A DNA stretch of 64,000 nucleotides, taken from Verrucomicrobiota bacterium (GTDB lineage Bacteria > Verrucomicrobiota > Kiritimatiellia > RFP12 > UBA1067). The stretch spans positions 1-64,000 of the forward strand of contig JAHFSX010000037.1 of assembly GCA_023269675.1 (NCBI GenBank). The letters are read 5' to 3'. Of this stretch, positions 1 to 8,266 are shown piece after piece (within the stretch, counting starts at the first letter, position 1; every line of letters begins with the position of its first letter). The translations under genes and the position numbers were made by a program. The notes under the pieces are model-generated. The model ran no database searches and was not told the DNA's origin. It saw nothing but the letters and a program-made list of their open reading frames with translations.

Positions 1-215
1 GTGACATCTCGTTCCTCATGGGTGCCGATTCTACCACGGTGTCCCGCATTTGACGGATGCGCCGGATTCCCGGACACTGCTTCTTCGGCTACGGTGTCCA
101 CGACTATGACATACCGCGGTCCAAATTCTCCTCCCAACAAGTTCAACACTCTGCTATCATATCGAAGCATGATCTTCATTAGTTTAAGCATATTCCCTGA
201 AAACACGGCTCCTTC

Positions 216-1277
216 ATGCACTTAAGCAAATGTCTTCACGCGTCACTCCCGTCACTTTGCCTCGCCCTGTCACTCGCGTCCCTCACATCCCACGCCTTTA
301 CCGAAGGCAATTACACCTACACAGTTACAGACGCAAAATCCACCATCACCGCGTTCAACATGTCCTACTCTGGTCCCTTGTCCATCACAAACACCTTGGG
401 CGGTTATCCCGTCACAAGCATCCAAGGGGCTGGGTTTGGTCACTGCGATGGACTAACCGTTGTCACGATCCCCGACAGCGTCACCAGCCTCGGTTCCTAC
501 GCTTTCAGCAGCTGCGGCGGCATGACAAGCGTCACGATTCCGAACAGTGTCATCAGCATTGGCAACAATGCGTTCCAATACTGCATCAAATTACCCAGCA
601 TCACGATACCTGCCAGCGTCACCTCTATCCGAGGCTCAGTGTTCAACGAATGCCGCGGCCTCACAGCCATCGCGGTTGACCAGGCCAACGAGGTTTACGC
701 CAGCTCAAATGGCGTCCTGTTCAACAAAACCACCACAACCCTAATCACATGTCCTGAAGGCAAAACCGGCGCATATACGATTCCCGGCAGCGTCACCTCC
801 ATCGCCGACGGGGCGTTCCAAGCCTGTGACTCCCTGACCTCCGTCGTCATCCCCGGCAGCATCACCTCCATCGGCTACTACGCGTTCTTGCATTGCACAG
901 GCCTGACCTCTGTCCTTTTCAAGGGCACACCTCCCTCTCTCGGCGGCTATAACACATTCTCTTCCACCGCCGCCACGCTTTACTACCTCCCGACCGTCGC
1001 CTCCAACTGGCCCTCCACCTTCGACTACCGTCCGACCCGCCTGTGGAACCCGACCGTCCAGTGCGACGCCGACTTCGGCGTCTTGAAGGACGGCTTCGGC
1101 TTCAACATCGCCGGCACACCCGACATCCCCGTCAAAGTCGAGGCCACGACCAACCTCGCTTCCGGCGTCTGGACCTCGCTTACAAACACAACCCTCGGTG
1201 CCTCCGGCGCGCTCCAATTCACCGACCCGACCTCAACCAACAAGCCCTCACGCTTCTACCGCATCGTCTGGCCGTGA
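216..1277 (+). CDS. Secreted BspA-type leucine-rich repeat protein
   Basis: The 353-residue product starts with a signal peptide (hydrophobic residues about 11-24, likely cleavage after SHA at 25-27). Residues about 65-235 hold LRR_5 (BspA/TpLRR) repeats with the recurring pattern 'L..VTIP.SVTSIG..AF..C', a fold used by many surface adhesins. Residues about 300-353 form a beta-rich tail containing 'VEATTNLASGVWTSL' and ending in FYRIVWP. Similar tails are common on secreted proteins of Verrucomicrobia and Kiritimatiellota. The ligand is unknown and no membrane anchor is visible. No good Shine-Dalgarno precedes the ATG, but the start gives an intact signal peptide. Base composition looks less GC-rich than later genes. 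Family call is strong; adhesion is inference. Confidence 0.85.
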   Translation: MHLSKCLHASLPSLCLALSLASLTSHAFTEGNYTYTVTDAKSTITAFNMSYSGPLSITNTLGGYPVTSIQGAGFGHCDGLTVVTIPDSVTSLGSYAFSSCGGMTSVTIPNSVISIGNNAFQYCIKLPSITIPASVTSIRGSVFNECRGLTAIAVDQANEVYASSNGVLFNKTTTTLITCPEGKTGAYTIPGSVTSIADGAFQACDSLTSVVIPGSITSIGYYAFLHCTGLTSVLFKGTPPSLGGYNTFSSTAATLYYLPTVASNWPSTFDYRPTRLWNPTVQCDADFGVLKDGFGFNIAGTPDIPVKVEATTNLASGVWTSLTNTTLGASGALQFTDPTSTNKPSRFYRIVWP

Positions 1278-1748
1278 CACCCCCAACCTCGGTCGCCGCC
1301 GCAGGATAGCGGCGGGGGACACGGCACCTTTGTCGGGCTGCGCCCGAAAGAGAACCTACCACTCGGCGTCAGCCCCTCTAAAAAGCGAAGCGCATACGGG
1401 GAGGGCGCACTTATATTTTCGTATCCGAAAAAGTTCGTGCGCCCTCCCCGTATGCGGATGCCGGAGCGGCATCCGCATTGGGTTGACAGTCAATCTTGAT
1501 TCACTGATAATTATCGTTCCCAAGCATGGCTGTTTATCCGCAGCCCCAGTTCATTCCTGCGGATGGCGTTGGCGAAGCGACCGGAGTTGATCCCTGGGCT
1601 GAAGCGTCAGTGATTTTATATACCGGTCATCTGCCGTGGCAAAGGAAGAAGAAGCCATGCGCAGTAAACAAAACACCCCGACAGGGAACATCGGCGAGGC
1701 CTAACGGGCGGACCTGCGTGTCCGCACGCTAACCCCAAGGACATATCC
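1278..1748. other. Non-coding interval with hairpins
   Basis: About 470 bp between the LRR gene and the esterase gene. No convincing coding frame is seen. It contains a short GC hairpin just after the LRR stop (around 1294-1315) and a strong twin hairpin at 1391-1476, listed separately. Confidence 0.6.
1391..1476. repeat. Twin perfect inverted repeats (20-bp arms, then 10-bp arms)
   Basis: Arms 1391-1410 and 1437-1456 are perfect reverse complements (20 bp) around a 26-bp AT-richer loop. Directly overlapping its end, 1454-1463 and 1467-1476 form a second perfect 10-bp hairpin with a GAG loop. No T-run follows, so this is not a standard intrinsic terminator. It may be a REP-like element or an mRNA-stabilising structure. 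Confidence 0.8.
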
Positions 1749-2600
1749 ATGAAAATCATCGCAGCGACAGCTCTGACCTTTGCCATCACGCTGGGCAACG
1801 CCTGCGCCGAGGAGCAGCCGGCGCGGGCGGGAATGAAGACCGACATCGTGTTCGCCACGGCGGGCGGCACGAACCTGACCCTGGACGCGTTTATTCCGGC
1901 GGGCGACGGGCCTTTCCCGACGTGCATCCTCGTCCACGGCGGCGCGTGGATGAACGGAACCAAGACCTCGTACATCACGCCGCTGTTCACGCCGCTGAGT
2001 CAGGCGGGCTTCACGTGGTTCACGATCAACTACCGGCTCGCGCCGCAGCACCGGTTCCCGGCCTGCATCGAGGACGTCGAGAGCGCCATCCGCTGGGTGA
2101 AGGCGCACGCGTCGGAATACAAGGCCGACCCGCAACGCATCGCACTGATCGGCGAATCGGCGGGCGGCCAGCTCGTGTCCCTGGCCGGCGCGCGGGCAAG
2201 CGTTGACACGCGCGTGGCGGCGGTGGTGCCGTTCTACGCTCCGCATGACATGGCGCTGCGGGTCAAGCAGAGCCCGGTCCTCCCGGCCTGGGTGGCGCCG
2301 CTGTTCGGCTTGACGGAGCTGAACGACGCGGCCTGGCAGACCCTGCGCGACGCATCCCCCATCAACCACGTCCGCCCCGGGATGCCGCCCTATCTCCTGA
2401 TCCACGGCACGAAAGACGACAAGGTGCCTTTTGAACAGTCGTTAAGCTTCCAGAAGAAGATGCAGGCCGCCGGCAACACCTGCGACCTGATCGCCATCGA
2501 GGGCGGCACCCACGGCATGGGCGGCTGGGAGAAGCTCGACCCCGGCTACAAGGAGAAACTGGTTGCGTGGCTGCGCGAGAAGCTGGCCGCGAAGCCCTGA
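1749..2600 (+). CDS. Secreted alpha/beta hydrolase (esterase/lipase, BD-FAE-like)
   Basis: A 283-residue serine hydrolase with a signal peptide (residues 1-20, cleavage near ACA-EE). The oxyanion-hole motif HGGAW is at about 63-67 and the nucleophile elbow GESAGG puts the catalytic serine at 137. The likely acid is D223/D224 in HGTKDDKVPF and the likely base is H255 in GGTHG. This is the hormone-sensitive-lipase/BD-FAE layout seen in carbohydrate-esterase-like enzymes that remove acyl or feruloyl groups, and it is probably exported to the periplasm or outside. The substrate cannot be read from sequence; deacylation of plant polysaccharide is inferred from the many glycosidases in the window. 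Confidence 0.85.
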   Translation: MKIIAATALTFAITLGNACAEEQPARAGMKTDIVFATAGGTNLTLDAFIPAGDGPFPTCILVHGGAWMNGTKTSYITPLFTPLSQAGFTWFTINYRLAPQHRFPACIEDVESAIRWVKAHASEYKADPQRIALIGESAGGQLVSLAGARASVDTRVAAVVPFYAPHDMALRVKQSPVLPAWVAPLFGLTELNDAAWQTLRDASPINHVRPGMPPYLLIHGTKDDKVPFEQSLSFQKKMQAAGNTCDLIAIEGGTHGMGGWEKLDPGYKEKLVAWLREKLAAKP

Positions 2601-2722
2601 GCGCCCATGCGCCCGGTCCGCGTCATGCGCTCCCCCGCCTGCATCCGCCACGCCAGAGCGGGCCGGCGAGACAAACCCCGCAAGGGTGAAACCGCGGGCT
2701 CGCCCCAACCAACGGAACTGAC

Positions 2723-2998
2723 ATGAAAAGGCTTCGTCTCCAGGTCTTCGGCCGGGTGCAGGGCGTGGGGTTCCGCTACGCCTGCTACCGGCAGGCGTGT
2801 TCGCTGGGCTTGACCGGCTGGGTGCGCAACCTGCCGGACGGCAGCGTCGAGATCGTGGCGGAGGGTCCGTCCGCCGCGCTGCAGTCCTTCGGCACCTGGT
2901 GCCGCCACGGCCCGACCTTCGCCGACGTGGGACGCGTCACCGAAACGTCCGAACCCGCGCTCGGCGAGTTCACGTCTTTTGAGATCAAAGACGGCTAA
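2723..2998 (+). CDS. acyP: Acylphosphatase
   Basis: The 91-residue product has the family's usual length and the signature 'GRVQGVGFRY' near the N-terminus. The catalytic pair is intact: R18 (phosphate binding) and N36 in GWVRN. The enzyme hydrolyses acyl phosphates such as acetyl phosphate or 1,3-bisphosphoglycerate in the cytoplasm. It lies 122 bp after the esterase on the same strand and converges on the DUF1080 gene. Nothing suggests decay. Confidence 0.93.
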   Translation: MKRLRLQVFGRVQGVGFRYACYRQACSLGLTGWVRNLPDGSVEIVAEGPSAALQSFGTWCRHGPTFADVGRVTETSEPALGEFTSFEIKDG

Positions 2999-3075
2999 GA
3001 CGGTCCGCCATGTCCTAACGGAAAGCGCCTTCACACGCCGAGCCCGCTCCGGCCCCGTCGCGGCGAACACAGGCT

Positions 3076-3783
3076 CTATTTGATCTCTTTGATCTTGAGG
3101 TTGCGATACCAGACGGGGGACTGGGCCTTGCCGTGCAACCCCTGCAGCCCGATGGCGCCTTTGCGGGAAAAGTCCTTCAGCGCCTTGGCGAACTTGTTCT
3201 TCGTGCCGTCAGGATTCTGATGTGGCTCTTTCCAGTTGTTCAGGTCGACGTCCCAGACCTCCTCGCCGTTGAAGACCAGCGAGACTTTGCTGTCGTTGCA
3301 TGTGAGCGTAAAGTGATTCCACTCGCCGACCGGCTTCTGCATTTTCTTTGCCGGCGGCTGTGCGTTGTAGATCGCGCCAACCATGCCGTAAAGCGCTCCG
3401 TCCTCGGATTCATGAACCTGCACCTCAAGCGCCGACAAAACGTCCTTCGTGTTGCCTGACCGCAAAAAGACACCGCTGTTCGACTCTTTCGCGACCTTGA
3501 ACTCCAGATCGAGGATGAAATTGTCATACGACTCTTTCGTCCAAATCGTGTCATGCGTCTTCGCCACAAGCACGCCTTCCTTCATCTCCCAACTTCCCGC
3601 CGGCATATCGACGTTCGACAGATCCGGCGCGATGAGATTCTTCCAGCCGGCCGTGTCCGGGTGCGAGGCCGGCGCGGCCGAAGCAGAAACGCCGAACATC
3701 AGTCCGGCACCGAAAAGCACGGCGGCTGTGAGCGCGTGGCGTCTTGTAACCGAAGAGCATCCCGAAGCGGTGAACGTATGCAT
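3076..3783 (-). CDS. Secreted 3-keto-disaccharide hydrolase domain (DUF1080) protein
   Basis: The 235-residue product (from the chosen start) has an N-terminal hydrophobic segment after a twin arginine (TRRHALTAAVLFGAG), suggesting Sec or possibly Tat export. The rest is one DUF1080/3-keto-disaccharide-hydrolase jelly roll with typical pieces: 'NFILDLEFKVAKESNSGVF', 'GEWNHFTLTC', 'AIGLQGLHG' and a final 'VWYRNLKIKEI'. Members act on 3-keto-glycosides or bind sugars and are abundant in Verrucomicrobia and Planctomycetes. The start at 3783 was chosen because AAAGGA (3792-3797) lies 8 nt upstream; in-frame ATGs further up lack such spacing. No partner 3-dehydrogenase is nearby, so substrate is inferred. 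Confidence 0.85.
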   Translation of the reverse strand: MHTFTASGCSSVTRRHALTAAVLFGAGLMFGVSASAAPASHPDTAGWKNLIAPDLSNVDMPAGSWEMKEGVLVAKTHDTIWTKESYDNFILDLEFKVAKESNSGVFLRSGNTKDVLSALEVQVHESEDGALYGMVGAIYNAQPPAKKMQKPVGEWNHFTLTCNDSKVSLVFNGEEVWDVDLNNWKEPHQNPDGTKNKFAKALKDFSRKGAIGLQGLHGKAQSPVWYRNLKIKEIK

Positions 3784-4309
3784 TTGACTCATCCTTTCAT
3801 GTTGAAGACGGTCTGATGAAACCACATGCTTGCCCCGACGTCAAGACGGGCGTCGTGGATTTCCGCAAACGGGCGGGTCATCATGAAGAAACGGCCCCCT
3901 CCACTGCGCGCGCCCCCCCGCGCACCTTTGCCCGCACAAGGCGAACCTTTGACCTCAAGGGCGGCCCGTCCGCCGGCCGGGCCCTAAACGCGCGCCAAGC
4001 GCGCACTCGCGCAGCTCGAAGGGACGGATCGCCGGGCCGACCGTTTGCGTATGACAAAAAGCTGAAAGCAAACGCCGTGAATAAGCCGTGGGCGTCACTA
4101 TTGTTGTTGATTTTCCGGCTCTGTTCTGGCACCTTCTTGCTCAAGAACGTTTGCGATCAGGCCGCTTTTCAAGAGCGGGGGTCCGTGCCGTACGAAAGCT
4201 GCGCCCCTTCCCGCCTGTTGCGCGCGCCTGCGCGCGATTGAGGCGGAAGGACTTGCCGCGCGACGGCAAGACCGTCGCGTCATTTCATCCACCCGTTTGG
4301 AGTCGCTTT
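3784..4309. other. Non-coding interval upstream of GT39 gene
   Basis: About 525 bp between divergent genes. Open frames here have no signal peptide, domain or sensible composition. One small perfect hairpin (8-bp arms 4259-4266 and 4272-4279, loop CAAGA) lies about 30 bp before the GT39 ATG. No clear promoter was identified. Confidence 0.5.
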
Positions 4310-5983
4310 ATGCCCCCCCCGTTTTTTGCAGGGATGTCTCTTTGGTTTCAGTCCAGGCGTGTGTTTGTCCTGCTGGTGGCTTTGTGGGGCTTCACGCTGG
4401 CGGGCATCCAATCCTTTCCCCTTGAGACGCACGAGGCCTTCGTGCTGGCCACGGCGCAGGAGATGAAAACCGGCGGCGACTGGATCCTGCCCCGCTTCAA
4501 CGACGAGTTGCGCCTGAACAAGCCGCCGCTCAACTATTGGGCCACCCTGCTCGTCGCCGCGGCCGACCCGGTGCGCGCCGACATCCAGATCTACCACGGC
4601 CGGCTCGTCTCGCTGCTGGCCGTCCTCATGATGGTGCTGCTCACCGTCCGCACCGGGCGCAAGCTTTACGGCCGGGAGACCGGGATCCTGGCCGCCGTCT
4701 TCATCATGGGCACGGGCGGGATGCTGAGCCTCTCCAACAACGCCAAGCCGGACACGCTCTATGCGGCGCTGTGCACCCTTCAGCTGGCCGCATGGATCGA
4801 CGCCTGGCAGGCCGCCACGCCGTCCCGCCAAAGGTGGAGCGCCTGGCTGGGCTGGGCCGCCGCCGGCCTGGCCACGCTCACCAAGGGCCCGCAGGTCCCC
4901 GCGGTCTTCCTGCTGGGGATGGCAGCCTTCCTCGCGGCCGGGCCGGACCGCCGGCGCGCGCTCGCCGTCCTGCGTCCGCTCAGCGGCGCGGCCCTGTTCT
5001 GCACGCTGGTGCTGCCCTGGTGGCTCCTGCTGCAGCAACGGCTGCGGGCCTTGGGCGTCGACTTTTCCGACAGCCAGCTCTCCGGGTCGCTGCTGCACAA
5101 TCTGGCCAGCTGGAGGGAGCTGCTGAGCGTGTATTACCTGTGGATGCCGCTGGCGCAGATGCTGCCGTTCAGCCTGCTGCTGGTTCCGCTGCTCCCCCGG
5201 CTGGTCAAAAGCCGGCCGCCGATGTCGCCGGCCACACGGCTGCTGGCCTATGTGAGCATCACCCTGCTGGTGCTGTTCACGCTGGGAGGCCACTACCGCA
5301 AGCATTACCTGCTGCCCCTGCTCCCGGTCTTCGCCCTGCTCCTGGCCGACAGCGTGCGACTCATCCGCTTTCCGGGCTTCAACGCGGCGTGGGTCAAGCT
5401 CCTCGTTGTCGCCGGGGCCGCCGGCGCCCTTGGCTGCGCCGGGCTTATGCTCTGGCAGGGCGAGTACGCCGCGCTGGCCCTCTTCGCGGGACTGAGCCTG
5501 CTGACCGCCCGCCTGCTGTCACGCGAACTCGCCGACACCTTCGGCGGGCAGCCCCTGTTCGCCCGTCAGCTGCTGGTGATGGCCGCGGCCGTCATCCCGC
5601 TGGGCACAGGCTTTTACACCTACGCGCCCGCCCAGCGCTGGCCGGCGACGGAACAGGAACTGAAGAAGTTCGCCGGCGAGCAGCTTTCCGGAAACGACCG
5701 GCTGGTCTGCTGGAAAACCTCGGTCAACATCCTGCCGTATTTCGCCCGGCGGCCCGTACAGGCCTTCACCGATGAGGCCAAGCTGCGGCGTTATGTGGCC
5801 GACAACCAGAACCGCCATCCGGTCTTCGCCGTACTGCCGGCCCATGAACTGCCCGCCTTCGGCGAACGCTTCGAAATCCGGCATGTGCGGACCTCGGACA
5901 ACCGGCGCAACCCGAAGAACAGCCTGAGCCTGGTTGAAATCCTGGGCAGCCGCGAAGGCCTCCCCGCGCAAAAAACGGACTAG
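4310..5983 (+). CDS. GT39/PMT-type glycosyltransferase (ArnT-like) membrane protein
   Basis: About 557 residues with many hydrophobic segments. The N-terminal family signature is present: the acidic motif in 'PLETHEAFVLATAQEM', followed by GDW and 'LNKPPLNYW'. This matches the dolichyl/undecaprenyl-phosphate-sugar:acceptor family that includes ArnT (aminoarabinose to lipid A) and protein O-mannosyltransferases. The enzyme uses a lipid-linked sugar and acts in the inner membrane facing the periplasm. The ATG at 4310 begins the conserved region; upstream in-frame codons look non-coding, and an alternative ATG lies at 4334. The stop codon lies inside the left arm of the 5980-6136 repeat. The acceptor (lipid A, protein or glycan) is unknown. 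Confidence 0.85.
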   Translation: MPPPFFAGMSLWFQSRRVFVLLVALWGFTLAGIQSFPLETHEAFVLATAQEMKTGGDWILPRFNDELRLNKPPLNYWATLLVAAADPVRADIQIYHGRLVSLLAVLMMVLLTVRTGRKLYGRETGILAAVFIMGTGGMLSLSNNAKPDTLYAALCTLQLAAWIDAWQAATPSRQRWSAWLGWAAAGLATLTKGPQVPAVFLLGMAAFLAAGPDRRRALAVLRPLSGAALFCTLVLPWWLLLQQRLRALGVDFSDSQLSGSLLHNLASWRELLSVYYLWMPLAQMLPFSLLLVPLLPRLVKSRPPMSPATRLLAYVSITLLVLFTLGGHYRKHYLLPLLPVFALLLADSVRLIRFPGFNAAWVKLLVVAGAAGALGCAGLMLWQGEYAALALFAGLSLLTARLLSRELADTFGGQPLFARQLLVMAAAVIPLGTGFYTYAPAQRWPATEQELKKFAGEQLSGNDRLVCWKTSVNILPYFARRPVQAFTDEAKLRRYVADNQNRHPVFAVLPAHELPAFGERFEIRHVRTSDNRRNPKNSLSLVEILGSREGLPAQKTD

Positions 5984-6136
5984 TACACTGTACAGTCAAA
6001 AGCTTCGTTTATTTGCCAGGATTTACTTCGTAGATTCGAGTACGAATATCCATGATTTACAGGATTGATTTCAATGGCTGATAATCATGTGAATCATGTA
6101 ATCATGTCTGAAAATTCATATTGTACAATGTGCTAG
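5980..6136. repeat. AT-rich MITE-like element with terminal inverted repeats between convergent genes
   Basis: A 157-bp block much richer in A+T than its surroundings. Its ends (5980-5996 and 6120-6136) are inverted repeats matching at 14 of 17 positions, both bounded by CTAG. The interior repeats the word AATCATGT around 6080-6110. The stop codon of the upstream gene (5981-5983) and that of the convergent downstream gene (complement of 6133-6135) both lie in the arms. It could be a mobile palindromic element, a bidirectional transcription stop, or both. Confidence 0.6.
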
Positions 6137-7512
6137 CCACGCGCCGGCTCCGCACGCGGCCGTGCCGCCTTCGGAGCGTTCGCGCGACCCTTGCGGTACT
6201 CGGCCGCGTAGACCGCCGCGTCGCGCACCACACACCCTCCCCGGCCCACCAGATCCTTCATGATCTGCGAACACATCGAGCAGGTCACGCAGCACTTCCC
6301 CGGCTCCATCGCGCCGCGCGTCAGAATGTCCTTCGGCGCGTCAGGATAGGCGAAGGCGCAACGCCCGAACCCGATCAGGTCGCACCACCCTTCACGCACC
6401 AGGCCTGCAGCCACAAACGGCGCCAGGTGCTGCAGCCACGACAGCCCCGCCGTGATCACGGGCACCCCGCCCGCGGCCTGCCGCACCTGCCGCACGGTTT
6501 CCTGAAAGCGCACCACGCCCCGCAGAGGCTCTTCGGGCGGCGGAGGGCACCCCGCGAGCGGCCGGTCGTACGGGCGGTTCAGGTGGGGCTGGAAACGCGG
6601 ATACCCCAGCGAGATGTTATGGAGCGGCACGCCCAGCCCCGACAACTCGCCGACCAGCCGCAGCGGCTCGGACAGGTCGGGCTGCCACGCGCCCGCCCGC
6701 TCCGCCACGCCCCAGCCGTACGGGTAATCCGAGGGTTCCAGCACGGTCAAGCGCGAGGCCACCCACGTCGTTTTCGCGAGCCTCGCGCGCATCCCCGCGA
6801 TGCAGTTCTTCAGGAAGCGGGTGCGGTTCTCGTAGGAGCCGCCGTAGCGTCCCGCGCGGTCGCGCGCTCCCAGCAGCTCCGCCACCAGATACCCGTGCAC
6901 GGCCTTCATGTCCACGCCGTCGAAGCCGGCCCTCTCCGCCAGCGCGGCCGTCGCCACGAAAGCCTCTTCCAGCCGCGCCAGCGCGTCATCGCTGATTGGC
7001 TCCGCGAGCGGCATCTCGGGCATCGCGCCCTCCAGCACCGGATTGCGCTGCGGCACCACCGGCGCGGGCTGGCCCTGCGGACGGCTGTAGCGCCCGCTGT
7101 GCGTGAGCTGCAGGATCAGCGTCACCTCGCCGCACCCCTCCGCCCGTGCCGCTTGACGCGTCCCGTCGACCAGCCGCCGCCACACGTCCACGTTCCGCTC
7201 CGTGAGCATGAGCTGGCGCGGCCCGGAGCGCCCCTCCGGCACCACCGCCGCGGACTCGAACCAGATCAGCGCGCTGCCGCCCGCAGCGAAGCGACGGTAA
7301 CGCCTGAAAGTCAACTCGCCCGGCGTTCCGCCGTCGTCCGCGGCATCCACGCCCTCCATCGGCTGCACCACGAAGCGGTTGGCCAAAAGCCGTCCCGCGA
7401 TCTCGAGCGGCTCGCCCAAGAGCCCGAACGCGTCGCTCAGCGGCAGCCGCCCTCCGATGCGCGCAAGTTCCGCCTCCAGATCCGCTACGGTCTTCAAATC
7501 GAATTTTTTCAT
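6133..7512 (-). CDS. NADH:flavin oxidoreductase, Old Yellow Enzyme family, with Cys cluster
   Basis: About 459 residues. The FMN-binding TIM barrel shows 'NRFVVQPMEG' near the start, 'LQLTHSGRYSRP' for substrate/flavin contact, and 'HGYLVAELL' plus 'GRYGGSYENRTRFL', as in the 2,4-dienoyl-CoA-reductase branch. Near the C-terminus is CxxCxxCx12C (from CCVTCSMC), close to the 4Fe-4S motif of that branch. The FAD/NAD(P)H half that follows in full-length dienoyl-CoA reductases is absent. The start at 7512 was chosen for a GAGGAA Shine-Dalgarno and the onset of homology. The electron donor and substrate are unknown. Flavin fold is secure; the Fe-S cluster is inference. Confidence 0.85.
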   Translation of the reverse strand: MKKFDLKTVADLEAELARIGGRLPLSDAFGLLGEPLEIAGRLLANRFVVQPMEGVDAADDGGTPGELTFRRYRRFAAGGSALIWFESAAVVPEGRSGPRQLMLTERNVDVWRRLVDGTRQAARAEGCGEVTLILQLTHSGRYSRPQGQPAPVVPQRNPVLEGAMPEMPLAEPISDDALARLEEAFVATAALAERAGFDGVDMKAVHGYLVAELLGARDRAGRYGGSYENRTRFLKNCIAGMRARLAKTTWVASRLTVLEPSDYPYGWGVAERAGAWQPDLSEPLRLVGELSGLGVPLHNISLGYPRFQPHLNRPYDRPLAGCPPPPEEPLRGVVRFQETVRQVRQAAGGVPVITAGLSWLQHLAPFVAAGLVREGWCDLIGFGRCAFAYPDAPKDILTRGAMEPGKCCVTCSMCSQIMKDLVGRGGCVVRDAAVYAAEYRKGRANAPKAARPRAEPARG

Positions 7513-7707
7513 CGCTTCCTCGACAGGCGCGCCCAAAGATGGGCGCGCCATATTCCGCTGTGCCATGCGCATCCCTGCGCATGGGAATTCTCTTTCCCAT
7601 TCCCATCTCGGCGCCAATGCGGCATACTATAACACATACTTTCTGAGCCATGAACCCTCTCGGATGAAGAATCAGACGCCCAACCTGTAACCTCCCACCT
7701 CTGCGCC

Positions 7708-8181
7708 ATGGACATTCCCGTCACCACCGCCATCCGCGCCCTGCGCGCCGCCAAGGCCGACTTCGAGCCGTGCGTCTACGACTACGTGGAGCACGGCGGC
7801 ACGCGCCACTCCGCCGCGTGCCTCGGCGTGGAGGAGCACGCCACCGTCAAGACCATCGTCATGGAGACCGACGCCAAAAAGCCCTTCATCGTGCTCATGC
7901 ACGGCGACCGCGAGATCTCGGCCAAGCAGATGGCGCGCGTGCTCGGCGTCAAATCAGTGAGCCCCTGCACCCCGGACACCGCCAGCCGCCACACCGGCTA
8001 TCTGGTCGGCGGAACCAGCCCTTTCGGCACGCGCAAGCCCCTGCCGGTCTACGCCGAGGCCACGATCTTCGACCTGCCGCTCCTCTACATCAACGGGGGC
8101 CGCCGCGGCCTGCTGGTCAAGATCACCCCCTCGGTGCTCGACCGCGTCGTCCACCCCGTCCGCGTCGCCGTCGCGGTATGA
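7708..8181 (+). CDS. ybaK: YbaK/EbsC-family aminoacyl-tRNA(Pro) deacylase
   Basis: The 157-residue protein spans the whole YbaK domain. It has the conserved lysine in 'TVKTIVM' (K48), the helix 'EISAKQMARVLG' and the GGTSPFGT loop at about residues 101-108, matching the GGxSPxG motif of the family. Such free-standing proteins clear mis-charged Cys-tRNA(Pro) or Ala-tRNA(Pro) in the cytoplasm. It starts about 195 bp from the divergent flavin oxidoreductase and is followed by another OYE gene. Family assignment is confident; the exact tRNA substrate is not determined. Confidence 0.9.
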   Translation: MDIPVTTAIRALRAAKADFEPCVYDYVEHGGTRHSAACLGVEEHATVKTIVMETDAKKPFIVLMHGDREISAKQMARVLGVKSVSPCTPDTASRHTGYLVGGTSPFGTRKPLPVYAEATIFDLPLLYINGGRRGLLVKITPSVLDRVVHPVRVAVAV

Positions 8182-8266
8182 GCGGGCGCGCGCCACCGGG
8201 ACGCGCGGATGCTGGACAATGGACGCAGAGACGAGCGCTTGCGATTCACGTAAGGAGACGACTGAC

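Noticed and set aside
1..225. Short open frame at the window edge, and another frame with a stop at 51-53 followed by about 42 codons ending at 180-182
   Set aside because: No recognisable domain, no signal peptide and an in-frame stop. It could be the remnant of an upstream gene, but the sequence is too short to support this.
6121..7632. Long antisense frame over the OYE gene on the plus strand
   Set aside because: Arg/His/Pro-rich low-complexity translation; the minus-strand gene has full OYE motifs.
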